In this document: positions 1 through 9,108 of the stretch, piece by piece
How positions within the stretch are numbered: the stretch's first letter is position 1
Layout: each line of letters starts with the position of its first letter
Assembly (NCBI RefSeq): GCF_016019955.1
Contig: NZ_JAECRZ010000003.1
Coordinates: 108,892-172,891 of the forward strand
Direction: 5' to 3'
Length of the DNA stretch: 64,000 nucleotides
Source: Thiosulfatihalobacter marinus
GTDB taxonomy: Bacteria; Pseudomonadota; Alphaproteobacteria; Rhodobacterales; Rhodobacteraceae
Position numbers and translations under genes: made by a program
The notes under the pieces: generated by a model
The model's input: only the letters and a program-made list of their open reading frames with translations
Told to the model about the DNA's origin: nothing
The model's database searches: none

Positions 1-576
1 GGCGAAGACCGCCCGCTGGACGCGCCGTTCCACGTGCTCGCCACCCAGAACCCGATCGAACAGGAAGGCACCTACCCCCTGCCCGAGGCCCAGCTTGACC
101 GCTTCCTCGTGCAGATCGACGTTCCCTACCCGGATCGCGGCACCGAGCGCGACATCCTGCTGGCAACCACTGGGGTCGCCGAAGACGAAGCCCACCAGGT
201 CTTTACCGCCGCCGAGCTGATTGCCGCGCAAACCCTGCTGCGCCGGATGCCGGTGGGCGACAGCGTGATGGAGCTGATCCTGGATCTGGTGCGCGCCTGC
301 CGCCCCGATGACGAGACCGCCACCGACGCAATCCGCGACCATGTCGCCTGGGGTCCGGGGCCACGCGCGGCGCAGGCGTTGATGATGACGGTCCGCGCCC
401 AGGCGCTTTTGCATGGGCGCCTTGCCCCCAACGCACAGGATGTGATCGACATGTCCGAACCCGTACTCAGCCACCGCATGGCCCTGACATTCGCCGCCCG
501 TGCACGCGGCGAATCGCTCTCGGGGCTGATCCGTGAAACCGTCGCCCGCTTCGATCCGGTGGGGGCGGCTGCGTGA
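1..576 (+). CDS. MoxR-family AAA+ ATPase, C-terminal part (cut by window start)
   Basis: The reading frame is open from the first base, so the N-terminus with the Walker A motif lies outside the window. The visible 191 residues begin just before [18 protein letters not shown], the sensor-1/arginine-finger region typical of MoxR ATPases, followed by the helical lid domain. MoxR proteins are thought to act as chaperones that, with von Willebrand-type partners, mature or assemble envelope or metalloprotein complexes. The stop codon overlaps the GTG start of the DUF58 gene (GTGA), and the next two genes encode large membrane proteins, the usual MoxR-DUF58-BatA neighbourhood. The family is certain; the client is unknown. 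Confidence 0.93.
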   Translation, partial: GEDRPLDAPFHVLATQNPIEQEGTYPLPEAQLDRFLVQIDVPYPDRGTERDILLATTGVAEDEAHQVFTAAELIAAQTLLRRMPVGDSVMELILDLVRACRPDDETATDAIRDHVAWGPGPRAAQALMMTVRAQALLHGRLAPNAQDVIDMSEPVLSHRMALTFAARARGESLSGLIRETVARFDPVGAAA

Positions 577-1445
577 TCACCTACACCCAGCTGCGCTCCG
601 GCGCCGAATCCGAGGCCGCCAGCCTGCCGCCGCTTCTGGCCCAGGCCGAGCATCTGGCCGGAACCGTGCTGCTGGGGGATCACGGGCGCCGCCGCGCCGG
701 GCTGGGGGATGATTTCTGGCAATACCGCCCGGTACAGCCGGGCGACACGCTGCGCATGATCGACTGGCGCCGCTCGGCCAAGACCGGCGCGCAATTCGTG
801 CGTCAGCGCGAATGGCAGGTGGCGCAATCGGTGATGCTCTGGGTGGATCAGTCGCCCGCGATGAGCTTTGCCAGTGCCCGCGACCTGCCCACCAAGGCCG
901 ACCGCGCGCGCCTTCTTGCGCTGGCCGTGGCGATCCTGCTGATCCGGGGCGGTGAACGTGTGGGCCTGACCGGCACGCAACTGCCGCCGCGCCGGGGCGA
1001 GGGCCAGATCCTTCGCCTGACCGAGATGTTTTTACAAGACGAAGCTGGCGATTACGGCACGCCCGAGGCCCGCGCCATGCTGCCCCATGCCCGCGCCCTG
1101 TTCGTGTCCGATTTCATGGGCGATTTCGACGCGTTCGAGGCGGCGCTGACCAAGGCCGCCGACCGGGGCGTGCGCGGCGTTTGCCTGCAAGTGCTTGATC
1201 CCGCAGAGGAAAGTTTTCCGTTCAAGGGGCGGGCGATCTTTGAAAGCATGGGCCAAAGCGTGATCCATGAAACCAAAAAGGCCGACGATCTGCGCGACCG
1301 CTACCTTGACCGGCTGGCCGAACGCAAGGACCGCCTGCGCACGCTCTGCCGCGTGACCGGCTGGCACCATGGCCTGCACCATACGGGCGATCCGGCCCAG
1401 GGCGCCCTGCTGTGGCTGCACCGCGCGCTGGAGCAGCGGACATGA
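573..1445 (+). CDS. DUF58 domain-containing protein
   Basis: A protein of 290 residues starting at a GTG that overlaps the moxR stop codon. It carries the DUF58 signature YRPVQPGD (51-58) followed by DWRRSAKT (64-71). The rest resembles a von Willebrand A fold, with a VDQSPA segment in the metal-site position. DUF58 proteins are regularly encoded next to MoxR ATPases and are thought to be their adaptor or substrate. No signal peptide is visible, so it is probably cytoplasmic. The stop overlaps the ATG of the next gene (ATGA), so translation of the four genes is probably coupled. The molecular function is unproven for the whole family. Confidence 0.9.
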   Translation: MITYTQLRSGAESEAASLPPLLAQAEHLAGTVLLGDHGRRRAGLGDDFWQYRPVQPGDTLRMIDWRRSAKTGAQFVRQREWQVAQSVMLWVDQSPAMSFASARDLPTKADRARLLALAVAILLIRGGERVGLTGTQLPPRRGEGQILRLTEMFLQDEAGDYGTPEARAMLPHARALFVSDFMGDFDAFEAALTKAADRGVRGVCLQVLDPAEESFPFKGRAIFESMGQSVIHETKKADDLRDRYLDRLAERKDRLRTLCRVTGWHHGLHHTGDPAQGALLWLHRALEQRT

Positions 1446-4189
1446 CAGCCGGTCTCTCCTTCGGCTTTGCCACACCCTGGGTGCTTTTGGCCCTGGCCCT
1501 GCTGCCAGTGCTCTGGCTGATCCTGCGTGCCATTCCGCCGGCCCCGGTGCGGCGGCTGTTTCCCGGTGTGGTCCTGCTTCTTGGGCTCAAGGATGACGAT
1601 ACCGTCACCGACCGCACCCCCTGGTGGCTGCTGGTCTTGCGGATGCTGGCGCTGGCGGCGGTGATTGTCGGGCTGGCCGGTCCGGTCCTGAACCCATCGG
1701 ATGACAGTGCCGGGGACAGCCCGCTGCTTGTGGTGATGGATGCCGGCTGGGCCTCTGCCGCAGATTGGGAGGCCCGCCGCACCATGGTCTCTGCCCTGCT
1801 CGAAGAAGCCGCGCGCGATGGCCGCCCGGTTGCGCTGCATCGCCTCAGCGACCCGCAGGAATTGCGGTTCCTTCCGGCCGACACCTGGAAATCCCGCCTC
1901 GCCGGGGTGCTGCCGCAGCCCTGGGAACCGGACACAGATGCGATGGCGCAACTTGCCGATGCCGCCGCAGGGCAACGGTTTGACACGATCTGGCTCTCGG
2001 ACGGGCTGGCGCGCGACGGGCGCAACGCGTTGCTCGCAGCCCTGCAATCCGCCGGGCAGGTGCGCATTGTGGAAGCCGGGAGTGGCGTGCTGGCGCTGGC
2101 GCCCCCGGTGTTCCGGGACGGCAGGGTGCAACTGAGCGCAAAACGCTCGCAATCCGCCCTGCCCCGTGACATCGTCGTGCAGGCGATTGGCCTGGATCCC
2201 GGCGGGGCCGAACGAATTCTGGCCGCGCTCCCCCTGCGCTTTGACGCCCTGTCCGACTCTGCCGAAAACGCACTGGTCCTGCCTGCCGAACTGCGCGCGC
2301 GTCTGTCGCGCTTCGAAATCCAGGGCAATCGATCCGCCGGCGCGGTCAGCCTCACCGATGACAGCCTGCGCCGTCGCGAGGTGGCGCTGATCGCCGGGCG
2401 CGAAGACCGCGAGGGGCTGCAACTGCTTTCGCCCCTGCATTATCTTCGCCAGGCGCTGCAACCTTCCGCCGACCTGCTCGAAGGCACGCTCAAAGACATT
2501 CTGCCGGCCAACCCGGATGTGATTGTTCTGGCCGATGTGGCCGTCCTGTCCTCCGGCGAAGAAGCCGCCGTGCTGGACTGGCTGGACGGTGGTGGCCTTC
2601 TGCTGCGCTTTGCCGGGCCGCGTCTGGCCGCCTCCGATGTCAGCCGGTCAGCCGAAGACCCGCTCCTGCCGGTGCGCCTGCGCGCGGGCGGACGCAGCGT
2701 TGGCGGCGCCATGAGCTGGGGACAGCCGAAATCGCTGGCGCCCTTCCCCGCCGACAGCCCGTTTTTCGGCCTGCCGGTACCGCAGGATGTCACCGTCTCC
2801 GCTCAGGTCATGGCCCAACCCGATCCCACTCTGGCCGATCGCGTGATCGCCGCGCTCAGCGACGGCACACCGCTGGTCACGCGCAAGACCGTGGGTCAGG
2901 GGCAGATCGTGCTGGTGCATGTCACCGCCAATGCCGAATGGTCCGGCCTGCCGCTTTCGGGCCTGTTCGTGCAGATGCTTGACCGGCTTGCCCTGCTGTC
3001 GGACAGCAGCACCGCCCAGGCCGACCGGATGGCGGGCACGATCTGGCAGCCGCTCAGGGTGCTCGACGGTTTCGGACGGATCGAAGACGGCCAGTCGCTG
3101 CCCGGCGTCCCCGGCGAAGACCTGCTGGCCGCCCCGCCCGGGCCGGATCTGCGCCCCGGCCTCTATCGCGACGGCGACCGCCTGATCGCGCGCAATATCC
3201 TGACCGAAGACAGCACCCTGACCTCGGCCCGCTGGCCGCTGGATGTCACCGTCGAGGGCCTGCGCGGCGCTGTCAGCAAGGATCTCACCGGCTATTTTCT
3301 GGCTGCCGCGCTGATCCTTCTGGCGCTGGATGTGCTGGCGTCGCTGGCCGTTTCCGGGCGGCTCTGGGGCGCGCGGGCCGTGGCCGGTCTGGCACTGGCC
3401 GTCATGCTCTTGCCCGCGACCGACGGCGCCCGGGCACAGGAGACCGAGGCACATGCCCGCGACGTGGTGCTGGCGCATGTGCTGACCGGCGACCGGCAGG
3501 TTGACGATACCGCCCGCGCCGGAATGCGGGGCCTTTCCGAAGTGCTGTATTTCCGCACCTCCGTCGAACCCGGCCCGCCCGCCTCGGTTGATCTTGAGCG
3601 TGACGAGCTGGCCTTCTACCCGATCCTCTACTGGCCAATCACCCCGGATCAGCCCACCCCCTCTCGCGAAGCCTATGCCAGGCTCAACGATTACCTGCGC
3701 TCGGGCGGTATGATCCTGTTCGACACCCGCGATGCCGACGTTGCCCGCTTTGGCGCCGCCAGCCCCAACGGGCGCAAGCTGCAACGCCTTGCCGCCGGTC
3801 TCGACATCCCGCCACTGGATCCCCTGCCCGCCGACCACGTGCTCACTCGCACCTTCTACCTGCTCCAGGATTTTCCGGGCCGCTATGACAGCCGCGATGT
3901 CTGGGTCGAAGCCGCGCCGCCGGATGCGGAACTGATCGAGGGAATGCCCTTCCGCAACCTCAACGACGGCGTCACCCCGGTGGTGATCGGCGGCAATGAC
4001 TGGGCCGCCGCCTGGGCGATGGATGATCGCGGCAACAGCCTTTTTCCCGTGGGCCGGGGTCGTTCCGGGGAACGGCAGCGCGAACTGGCCTACAGGTTCG
4101 GCGTGAACATCGTGATGCATGTGCTGACCGGCAACTACAAAAGCGATCAGGTGCACGTGCCGGCCCTGCTGGACAGGCTGGGCCAATGA
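1442..4189 (+). CDS. BatA N-terminal / DUF4159 membrane protein
   Basis: A protein of 915 residues. I chose the ATG at 1442 because it overlaps the DUF58 stop (ATGA); an in-frame ATG 30 bases upstream lies inside that gene. Residues 5-80 form the BatA-type N-terminal region with two membrane helices and the TPWWLLVLRML segment. A soluble part follows, then hydrophobic helices at about 615-665. The C-terminal 230 residues match DUF4159 (LAFYPILYWPITPD, YLRSGGMILFDTRDAD). It is probably anchored in the inner membrane with large soluble domains and works with the upstream MoxR/DUF58 pair. The stop overlaps the next start (ATGA). No enzymatic motif was recognised. Confidence 0.88.
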   Translation: MTAGLSFGFATPWVLLALALLPVLWLILRAIPPAPVRRLFPGVVLLLGLKDDDTVTDRTPWWLLVLRMLALAAVIVGLAGPVLNPSDDSAGDSPLLVVMDAGWASAADWEARRTMVSALLEEAARDGRPVALHRLSDPQELRFLPADTWKSRLAGVLPQPWEPDTDAMAQLADAAAGQRFDTIWLSDGLARDGRNALLAALQSAGQVRIVEAGSGVLALAPPVFRDGRVQLSAKRSQSALPRDIVVQAIGLDPGGAERILAALPLRFDALSDSAENALVLPAELRARLSRFEIQGNRSAGAVSLTDDSLRRREVALIAGREDREGLQLLSPLHYLRQALQPSADLLEGTLKDILPANPDVIVLADVAVLSSGEEAAVLDWLDGGGLLLRFAGPRLAASDVSRSAEDPLLPVRLRAGGRSVGGAMSWGQPKSLAPFPADSPFFGLPVPQDVTVSAQVMAQPDPTLADRVIAALSDGTPLVTRKTVGQGQIVLVHVTANAEWSGLPLSGLFVQMLDRLALLSDSSTAQADRMAGTIWQPLRVLDGFGRIEDGQSLPGVPGEDLLAAPPGPDLRPGLYRDGDRLIARNILTEDSTLTSARWPLDVTVEGLRGAVSKDLTGYFLAAALILLALDVLASLAVSGRLWGARAVAGLALAVMLLPATDGARAQETEAHARDVVLAHVLTGDRQVDDTARAGMRGLSEVLYFRTSVEPGPPASVDLERDELAFYPILYWPITPDQPTPSREAYARLNDYLRSGGMILFDTRDADVARFGAASPNGRKLQRLAAGLDIPPLDPLPADHVLTRTFYLLQDFPGRYDSRDVWVEAAPPDAELIEGMPFRNLNDGVTPVVIGGNDWAAAWAMDDRGNSLFPVGRGRSGERQRELAYRFGVNIVMHVLTGNYKSDQVHVPALLDRLGQ

Positions 4190-6228
4190 CGGGACAGGTG
4201 CTTTTCGATCCGCTTCTGCCGCTCTGGGCGCTTGGCGCGCTGGCCGCGCTCTGCGCGCTGGCCGTATCGGTCGCGCTTTGGCGCGGCCTGTCCGGCTGGG
4301 CCTTTCGCGGGCTGGCCGGGCTGGTCCTGCTGGCCGCCCTGTCCGGCCCCGCCTGGCAAACCGAAAACCGCGCACCACTGAAGGATATCGTCCTGATGCT
4401 GGTCGATCAAAGCGCCTCGCAGCGCCTGGGCGACCGCGCCGAAGCGACAGAATCCGCCGCCCGTACGCTCGCCGCGCGCATCTCGGCGCGTGACAATACC
4501 GAACTGCGCCGCATCGACATACCCGATGGCGCGGGCGACGCGGGCACCGAAATGATGGCGGCACTGACCGAAGCCCTTGCCCAGGAACCCAGCGGGCGCA
4601 TTGCCGGGGTCATCGCCCTCTCGGACGGACGCGTGCATGACATGGAGCGCGCGCCCGACGTGCCCGCCCCCGTGCACCTGCTGCACACCGGCAGGGCCAC
4701 CGACTGGGACCGCCGCCTCAGCGTGAAAAACGCGCCCGCCTTTGCCATTCTGGGCGAACCGGTCACGCTTACCCTGCGGATCGAAGACAGCGGCGCCGCC
4801 CCCGCCGGAGCCGACCGCGCCCCGCTCGATATCTCAATCGATGGCGGCGAACCGGACCGCTACATGGTGCCCATCGGGCGCGATATCGAACTGCCCGTGA
4901 CCCTGCCCCATGGCGGGCGCAACGTGATCCAGTTCACCGTCCCCGGCGAACCGGGCGAGCTGACCGACCGCAACAATGGCGCGCTGGTGCAGATCAACGG
5001 CGTACGCGACCGTCTGCGCGTGCTGCTGGTGTCGGGCGAACCGCATCCTGGAGGGCGCACCTGGCGCAACCTGCTGAAATCCGACGCCTCGGTCGATCTC
5101 GTGCATTTCACCATCCTGCGCCCACCGGAAAAACAGGACGGTGTTCCGGTTTCGGAATTGTCGCTGATCGCCTTTCCCACGCGCGAACTGTTTCTGGAAA
5201 AGATCGACGATTTCGACCTGATCGTGTTCGACCGCTACCAGCGGCGGGGCATCCTTCCGTCGCTCTACCTCGAAAACGTCGCCAATTACGTGCGTGGCGG
5301 CGGCGCCGTTCTGGTGGCGGCCGGGCCGGATTACGCCACCGCCGACAGCCTCTACCGCTCGCCACTGTCACAAATCCTGCCCGCCAGCCCCACCGCGCGC
5401 GTTCTCGACCGGGAATTCGTGCCCGTGGTCTCGGATCTTGGCCAGCGCCACCCGGTCACCGCCGGGCTTCCGGATCAGGGCAATTGGGGGCCGTGGCTGC
5501 GCCAGGTGGATGTGGTGCCGGATGCCGGAACCGTTCTCATGACCGGCTATGAAGAGCGTCCGCTGCTGGTGCTCAATCGCGTCGGGCAGGGCCGTGTCGC
5601 CCTGCTGGCCTCGGATCAGGCCTGGCTCTGGGCGCGCGGCTACAAGGGCGGTGGCCCGCAACTCGAACTCCTGCGCCGCCTGGCCCACTGGATGATGGGC
5701 GAACCGGAACTCGAAGAAGAAGCACTCTGGGCCGAGGCCACCGGCCAGACAATGCGCATCATCCGGCGCAGCCTGAACGACAGTGTCGGCGCCGTGACCA
5801 TCACCACACCATCGGGCGCAACCACCGACTTGCCCATGCAGGAGGTCGCACCAGGCAGGTTCGAGACGTTGTATGATGGTCCGGAAATCGGCCTTTATCG
5901 GCTCGTGAACGAGGATAAACAGGCCGTGATCGGCCTTGGCCCTGCCGCCCCGCGCGAATTCGAACAGACTATCGCCACCGCCGATGTGCTCGCGCCGCTC
6001 GTCGACGCACGCCGCGGCGGCGTTGTCGCCATTGAAGATGGGCTGCCCACGATCCGCAATGTGCGCGAAACACGCCCCGCCGCCGGGCGCGGCTGGATCG
6101 GGCTGACCCCGCGCGGCGCCTATGAAACGCTCGATATCGCGCGTGCGCCGCTGTTGCCTGTCTGGTTGGTGCTGCTTTTGACCGGCGCCTTGATCCTGTC
6201 CGGCTGGCTGCGCGAGGGGCGCCGATGA
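4186..6228 (+). CDS. Inner-membrane protein with vWA-like and glutamine amidotransferase-like regions
   Basis: A protein of 680 residues, last in the MoxR operon, its ATG overlapping the previous stop. Two hydrophobic helices (about 10-57) are followed by VDQSAS (73-78), which fits the DxSxS metal-site motif of von Willebrand A domains. Residues around 340-480 look like the class I amidotransferase-like fold seen in BatA-associated proteins (NYVRGGGAVLVAAGPD), with no obvious catalytic triad. A last membrane helix sits at about 655-675. The topology suggests a large periplasmic domain held by N- and C-terminal anchors. It is probably the vWA partner of the MoxR ATPase; its substrate is unknown. 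Confidence 0.85.
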   Translation: MTGQVLFDPLLPLWALGALAALCALAVSVALWRGLSGWAFRGLAGLVLLAALSGPAWQTENRAPLKDIVLMLVDQSASQRLGDRAEATESAARTLAARISARDNTELRRIDIPDGAGDAGTEMMAALTEALAQEPSGRIAGVIALSDGRVHDMERAPDVPAPVHLLHTGRATDWDRRLSVKNAPAFAILGEPVTLTLRIEDSGAAPAGADRAPLDISIDGGEPDRYMVPIGRDIELPVTLPHGGRNVIQFTVPGEPGELTDRNNGALVQINGVRDRLRVLLVSGEPHPGGRTWRNLLKSDASVDLVHFTILRPPEKQDGVPVSELSLIAFPTRELFLEKIDDFDLIVFDRYQRRGILPSLYLENVANYVRGGGAVLVAAGPDYATADSLYRSPLSQILPASPTARVLDREFVPVVSDLGQRHPVTAGLPDQGNWGPWLRQVDVVPDAGTVLMTGYEERPLLVLNRVGQGRVALLASDQAWLWARGYKGGGPQLELLRRLAHWMMGEPELEEEALWAEATGQTMRIIRRSLNDSVGAVTITTPSGATTDLPMQEVAPGRFETLYDGPEIGLYRLVNEDKQAVIGLGPAAPREFEQTIATADVLAPLVDARRGGVVAIEDGLPTIRNVRETRPAAGRGWIGLTPRGAYETLDIARAPLLPVWLVLLLTGALILSGWLREGRR

Positions 6229-6270
6229 ACCACCCTGCCATGGCAGCGCCCGGTCGGTCGGGTCGGCAGT

Positions 6271-6329
6271 GAGTATTTGAAGAACAATGAAAGATATGGC
6301 CCCGATCTTTCATTGTTCCAAAAATACTC
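6271..6329. repeat. Long imperfect inverted repeat at operon 3' end (dispersed intergenic motif)
   Basis: Two 25-base arms (6271-6295 and 6305-6329) match at 22 positions, with three adjacent internal mismatches, around a 9-base loop. The RNA would form a long hairpin in either direction. The arm contains GAACAATGAAAG and GAGTATTT. The same words recur near 16745-16766 and, in altered form, near 26300-26320. The position, 43 bases after the operon stop and 120 bases before gpmI, suits a transcript end or mRNA-stabilising structure. There is no long U tract. Confidence 0.75.
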
Positions 6330-6448
6330 GAAAACCAGGCTGAGCGGCCGGACATGACGGCCCGTGTTTTGCGGCGCGGTCTCAAAAACCGGTTCCAACA
6401 CGCCTGCGCACGCGATAGAACGCCCTCAGTTTCAAAGGGGAGTTTGTC

Positions 6449-7972
6449 ATGACCGCGCCCAAGCCCGTTGTACTTTGCATTCTGGATGGTTGGGGCCTGT
6501 CCGCGCGCACCGACGACAATGCGCCCGTTCTGGCCAATACCCCCGCTTTTGACGCGATGATGAAAGATTGCCCCAATGCAACGCTGATCACCCACGGCCC
6601 CGATGTCGGGCTGCCCAGCGGTCAAATGGGCAATTCGGAAGTCGGCCATACCAATATCGGAGCGGGCCGGGTGGTGGCGATGGATCTTGGTCAGATAGAC
6701 CTGGCCATCGAGGATGGGTCGTTTTTTGAGAATGGCGCGCTGCAGGCATTCATCTCGCGGCTGAAACAGACCGGTGGCACCGCGCATCTGATGGGCATGA
6801 TCTCGGACGGGGGCGTGCATGGCCATATCTCCCATATCCTCGCCGCCATGCGCGTGCTCACCGATGCCGGTATCCCTGTGGTGCTTCACGCGATCACCGA
6901 CGGGCGCGACGTGCCGCCGAAATCCGCCTTCACCTATCTCGAAACCCTGGCCGCCGGATTGCCGGAGGGCGCAGGCATCGCCACTCTGACAGGGCGCTAT
7001 TTCGCAATGGATCGCGACAACCGCTGGGCCCGCGTGGCCGAAGCCTTCAACGCGTGGATCAAGGGCGAAGGCCACAAGGCCTCCAGCGCGCACGAGGCCG
7101 TGTCAAACGCCTACGAACGCTCGGAAACTGACGAGTTCATCTCGGCCACCGTGGTCGGCGGTTACACCGGGGCACAGGACGGGGACGGTTTCTTCTGCCT
7201 CAACTTCCGCGCCGACCGCGCCCGCGAGATCCTGTCCGCCATCGGCCAGCCCGATTTCGATGCGTTTGACACCGGTCCGCGCCCCGGCTGGGCCGCGCTT
7301 CTGGGCATGGTGGATTATTCCGAAGCCCACAACGCCTTCATGACCACCGCCTATCCCAAACAGAACATCGTCAACACGCTGGGCGAATGGGTCGCCAGGC
7401 AGGGCCTGCGCCAGTTCCATCTGGCCGAGACCGAGAAATACCCGCATGTGACCTTTTTCCTAAATGGCGGCAAGGAAGAGCCGGAAACCGGCGAAGACCG
7501 CTACATGGCCGCTTCGCCCAAGGTGGCCACCTATGATCTTCAGCCCGAGATGTCGGCTGCCGAGGTGACACGGCATTTCGTTGCCGCCATCGAACAGGGC
7601 TATGACCTGATCGTCACCAATTATGCCAACCCCGACATGGTGGGCCATACCGGCAGCCTTGAGGCCGCGATCAAAGCCTGCGAAGCAGTGGACGAAGGGC
7701 TGGCCGCCGTGCGCGCTGCGCTGGAAAAGGCGGGGGGCGCGATGATCGTCACCGCCGATCACGGCAATTGCGAAACCATGATCGACCCCGAAACAGGCGG
7801 ACCGCATACCGCGCACACCCTCAACCCGGTGCCGGTCATTCTGGTCAACGGCCCCGACGGGGCAGGCCTGCGCGGCGGCGGGCGGCTGGCTGATCTTGCC
7901 CCCACCCTGCTTGAACTGATGGGTCTGGACCAACCGGTCGAAATGACCGGGCAAAGCCTGATGACCCGATGA
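6449..7972 (+). CDS. gpmI: 2,3-bisphosphoglycerate-independent phosphoglycerate mutase
   Basis: A protein of 507 residues, the normal length for the cofactor-independent enzyme, which interconverts 3- and 2-phosphoglycerate in glycolysis and gluconeogenesis. LDGWG (12-16) supplies a metal-binding Asp. GNSEVGH (61-67) holds the phosphoserine nucleophile at Ser63. TADHGN (about 435) is the second metal site of the alkaline-phosphatase superfamily. The ATG at 6449 has a purine-rich site (AAGGGGAG) a few bases upstream. The stop overlaps the start of the EnvC-like gene (ATGA), so this is the first gene of a gpmI-envC-ctpA unit. Confidence 0.97.
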   Translation: MTAPKPVVLCILDGWGLSARTDDNAPVLANTPAFDAMMKDCPNATLITHGPDVGLPSGQMGNSEVGHTNIGAGRVVAMDLGQIDLAIEDGSFFENGALQAFISRLKQTGGTAHLMGMISDGGVHGHISHILAAMRVLTDAGIPVVLHAITDGRDVPPKSAFTYLETLAAGLPEGAGIATLTGRYFAMDRDNRWARVAEAFNAWIKGEGHKASSAHEAVSNAYERSETDEFISATVVGGYTGAQDGDGFFCLNFRADRAREILSAIGQPDFDAFDTGPRPGWAALLGMVDYSEAHNAFMTTAYPKQNIVNTLGEWVARQGLRQFHLAETEKYPHVTFFLNGGKEEPETGEDRYMAASPKVATYDLQPEMSAAEVTRHFVAAIEQGYDLIVTNYANPDMVGHTGSLEAAIKACEAVDEGLAAVRAALEKAGGAMIVTADHGNCETMIDPETGGPHTAHTLNPVPVILVNGPDGAGLRGGGRLADLAPTLLELMGLDQPVEMTGQSLMTR

Positions 7973-9105
7973 AACTTTCGGCGCTGCTCCTTCCGATGCT
8001 CCTTGCTGCGGGTCTGGTCCGGGCCGCATCCGATCCGGCGGCGGACGCACGCGCCGCCTCCAGTCAGCTTCAGGACGCCTCCGTCGCTCTTGCCCAGACC
8101 GACAGCGCCCGCGACCGGGTCAAGGCGCTTACTGCCGTCGTGCAGGCCTACGAGGCCGGGTTGACGGCCTTGCGCGCCGGCCTGCGCCGCGCGGCCATCC
8201 GCGAAGCCCAGCTGGGCCGCCAGCTCAAGGCCCAGGAAGTAGAGATCGCCCGTCTGCTGGGCGCGCTGCAATCCATCGGCTCTGGCCCGCCCCCCGTGAT
8301 GCTGCTGCACCCCGCCGGTCCCGAAGGCACGGCCCGGGCCGGTATGCTCCTGGCCGACGTGACCCCGGCGCTGGAAACCCAGGTCAGCAAACTGCGCCGC
8401 GACCTGGAAGAGGTGGTCATTCTGCGCACCCTTCAGGAAGGCGCCGCCGAAACGCTCCAGAATGGGCTGGCCGGGGTGCAGGCGGCGCGCACCCAGCTCA
8501 GCAAGGCGATTGCCGACCGCACCGATCTGCCCCGCCGCTACGCCGATGATCCGGTGCAGACTGCATTGCTGATCGCATCCACCGAAACGCTCGAAGGCTT
8601 TGCCAGCGCGCTGGTGGACCTTCAGGTAGAAGGTATGGACGAGATTGCCCTCCCTGATCTGTCCGCAGTCAAGGGCGCACTGCCCCTGCCTGTCGAGTCG
8701 CGCGTGCTGCGCCGCTCGGGCGAGGCCGACGCCGCCGGAATTCGCCGCCCGGGCCTGGTGCTGGCCACCCGGCCCAACGCGCTTGTCGTCACCCCCACGG
8801 CGGCCACGATTCGCTATCGTGGCCCGCTGCTGGACTACGGCAATGTCATGATCCTCGAACCCCAGCCCGGGCTGTTATTCGTGCTGGCGGGCATGGCGCA
8901 GGTGTTCGGCGCGCCCGGGCAGGTGCTGCCCGAAGGCTCTCCCATCGGATTGATGGGTGGAAACGACCCCGAAATTGATGCCATTCTCTCACAGTCGAGT
9001 GATGGGTCTGGTCATGGCCGCACAGAAACGCTCTATATGGAAGTCAGAGAAGGCAAATCGCCGGTGGACCCGGAAACGTGGTTCCGCACGAACAAGGATG
9101 GATAA
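7969..9105 (+). CDS. EnvC-like murein hydrolase activator with degenerate LytM domain
   Basis: A protein of 378 residues with an N-terminal signal peptide (about 1-20), a long region rich in Ala, Gln, Glu and Arg predicted as coiled coil (about 25-220), and a C-terminal LytM/M23-like domain. Where active M23 peptidases have the zinc-binding His residues, this domain reads YGNVMILEPQPGLLFVLAGM, with no His at the HxH position. It still ends in the EnvC-like TLYMEVREGKSPVDPETWF. It therefore probably activates a periplasmic amidase during cell separation instead of cutting peptidoglycan. It is translationally coupled to gpmI, and ctpA follows after 3 bases. Confidence 0.85.
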   Translation: MKLSALLLPMLLAAGLVRAASDPAADARAASSQLQDASVALAQTDSARDRVKALTAVVQAYEAGLTALRAGLRRAAIREAQLGRQLKAQEVEIARLLGALQSIGSGPPPVMLLHPAGPEGTARAGMLLADVTPALETQVSKLRRDLEEVVILRTLQEGAAETLQNGLAGVQAARTQLSKAIADRTDLPRRYADDPVQTALLIASTETLEGFASALVDLQVEGMDEIALPDLSAVKGALPLPVESRVLRRSGEADAAGIRRPGLVLATRPNALVVTPTAATIRYRGPLLDYGNVMILEPQPGLLFVLAGMAQVFGAPGQVLPEGSPIGLMGGNDPEIDAILSQSSDGSGHGRTETLYMEVREGKSPVDPETWFRTNKDG

Positions 9106-9108
9106 CCC

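Noticed and set aside
2648-4564. A 638-codon open frame on the minus strand
   Set aside because: It is the mirror of the BatA/DUF4159 operon, rich in Arg, Gly and Ala with no motifs, and has no ribosome binding site.
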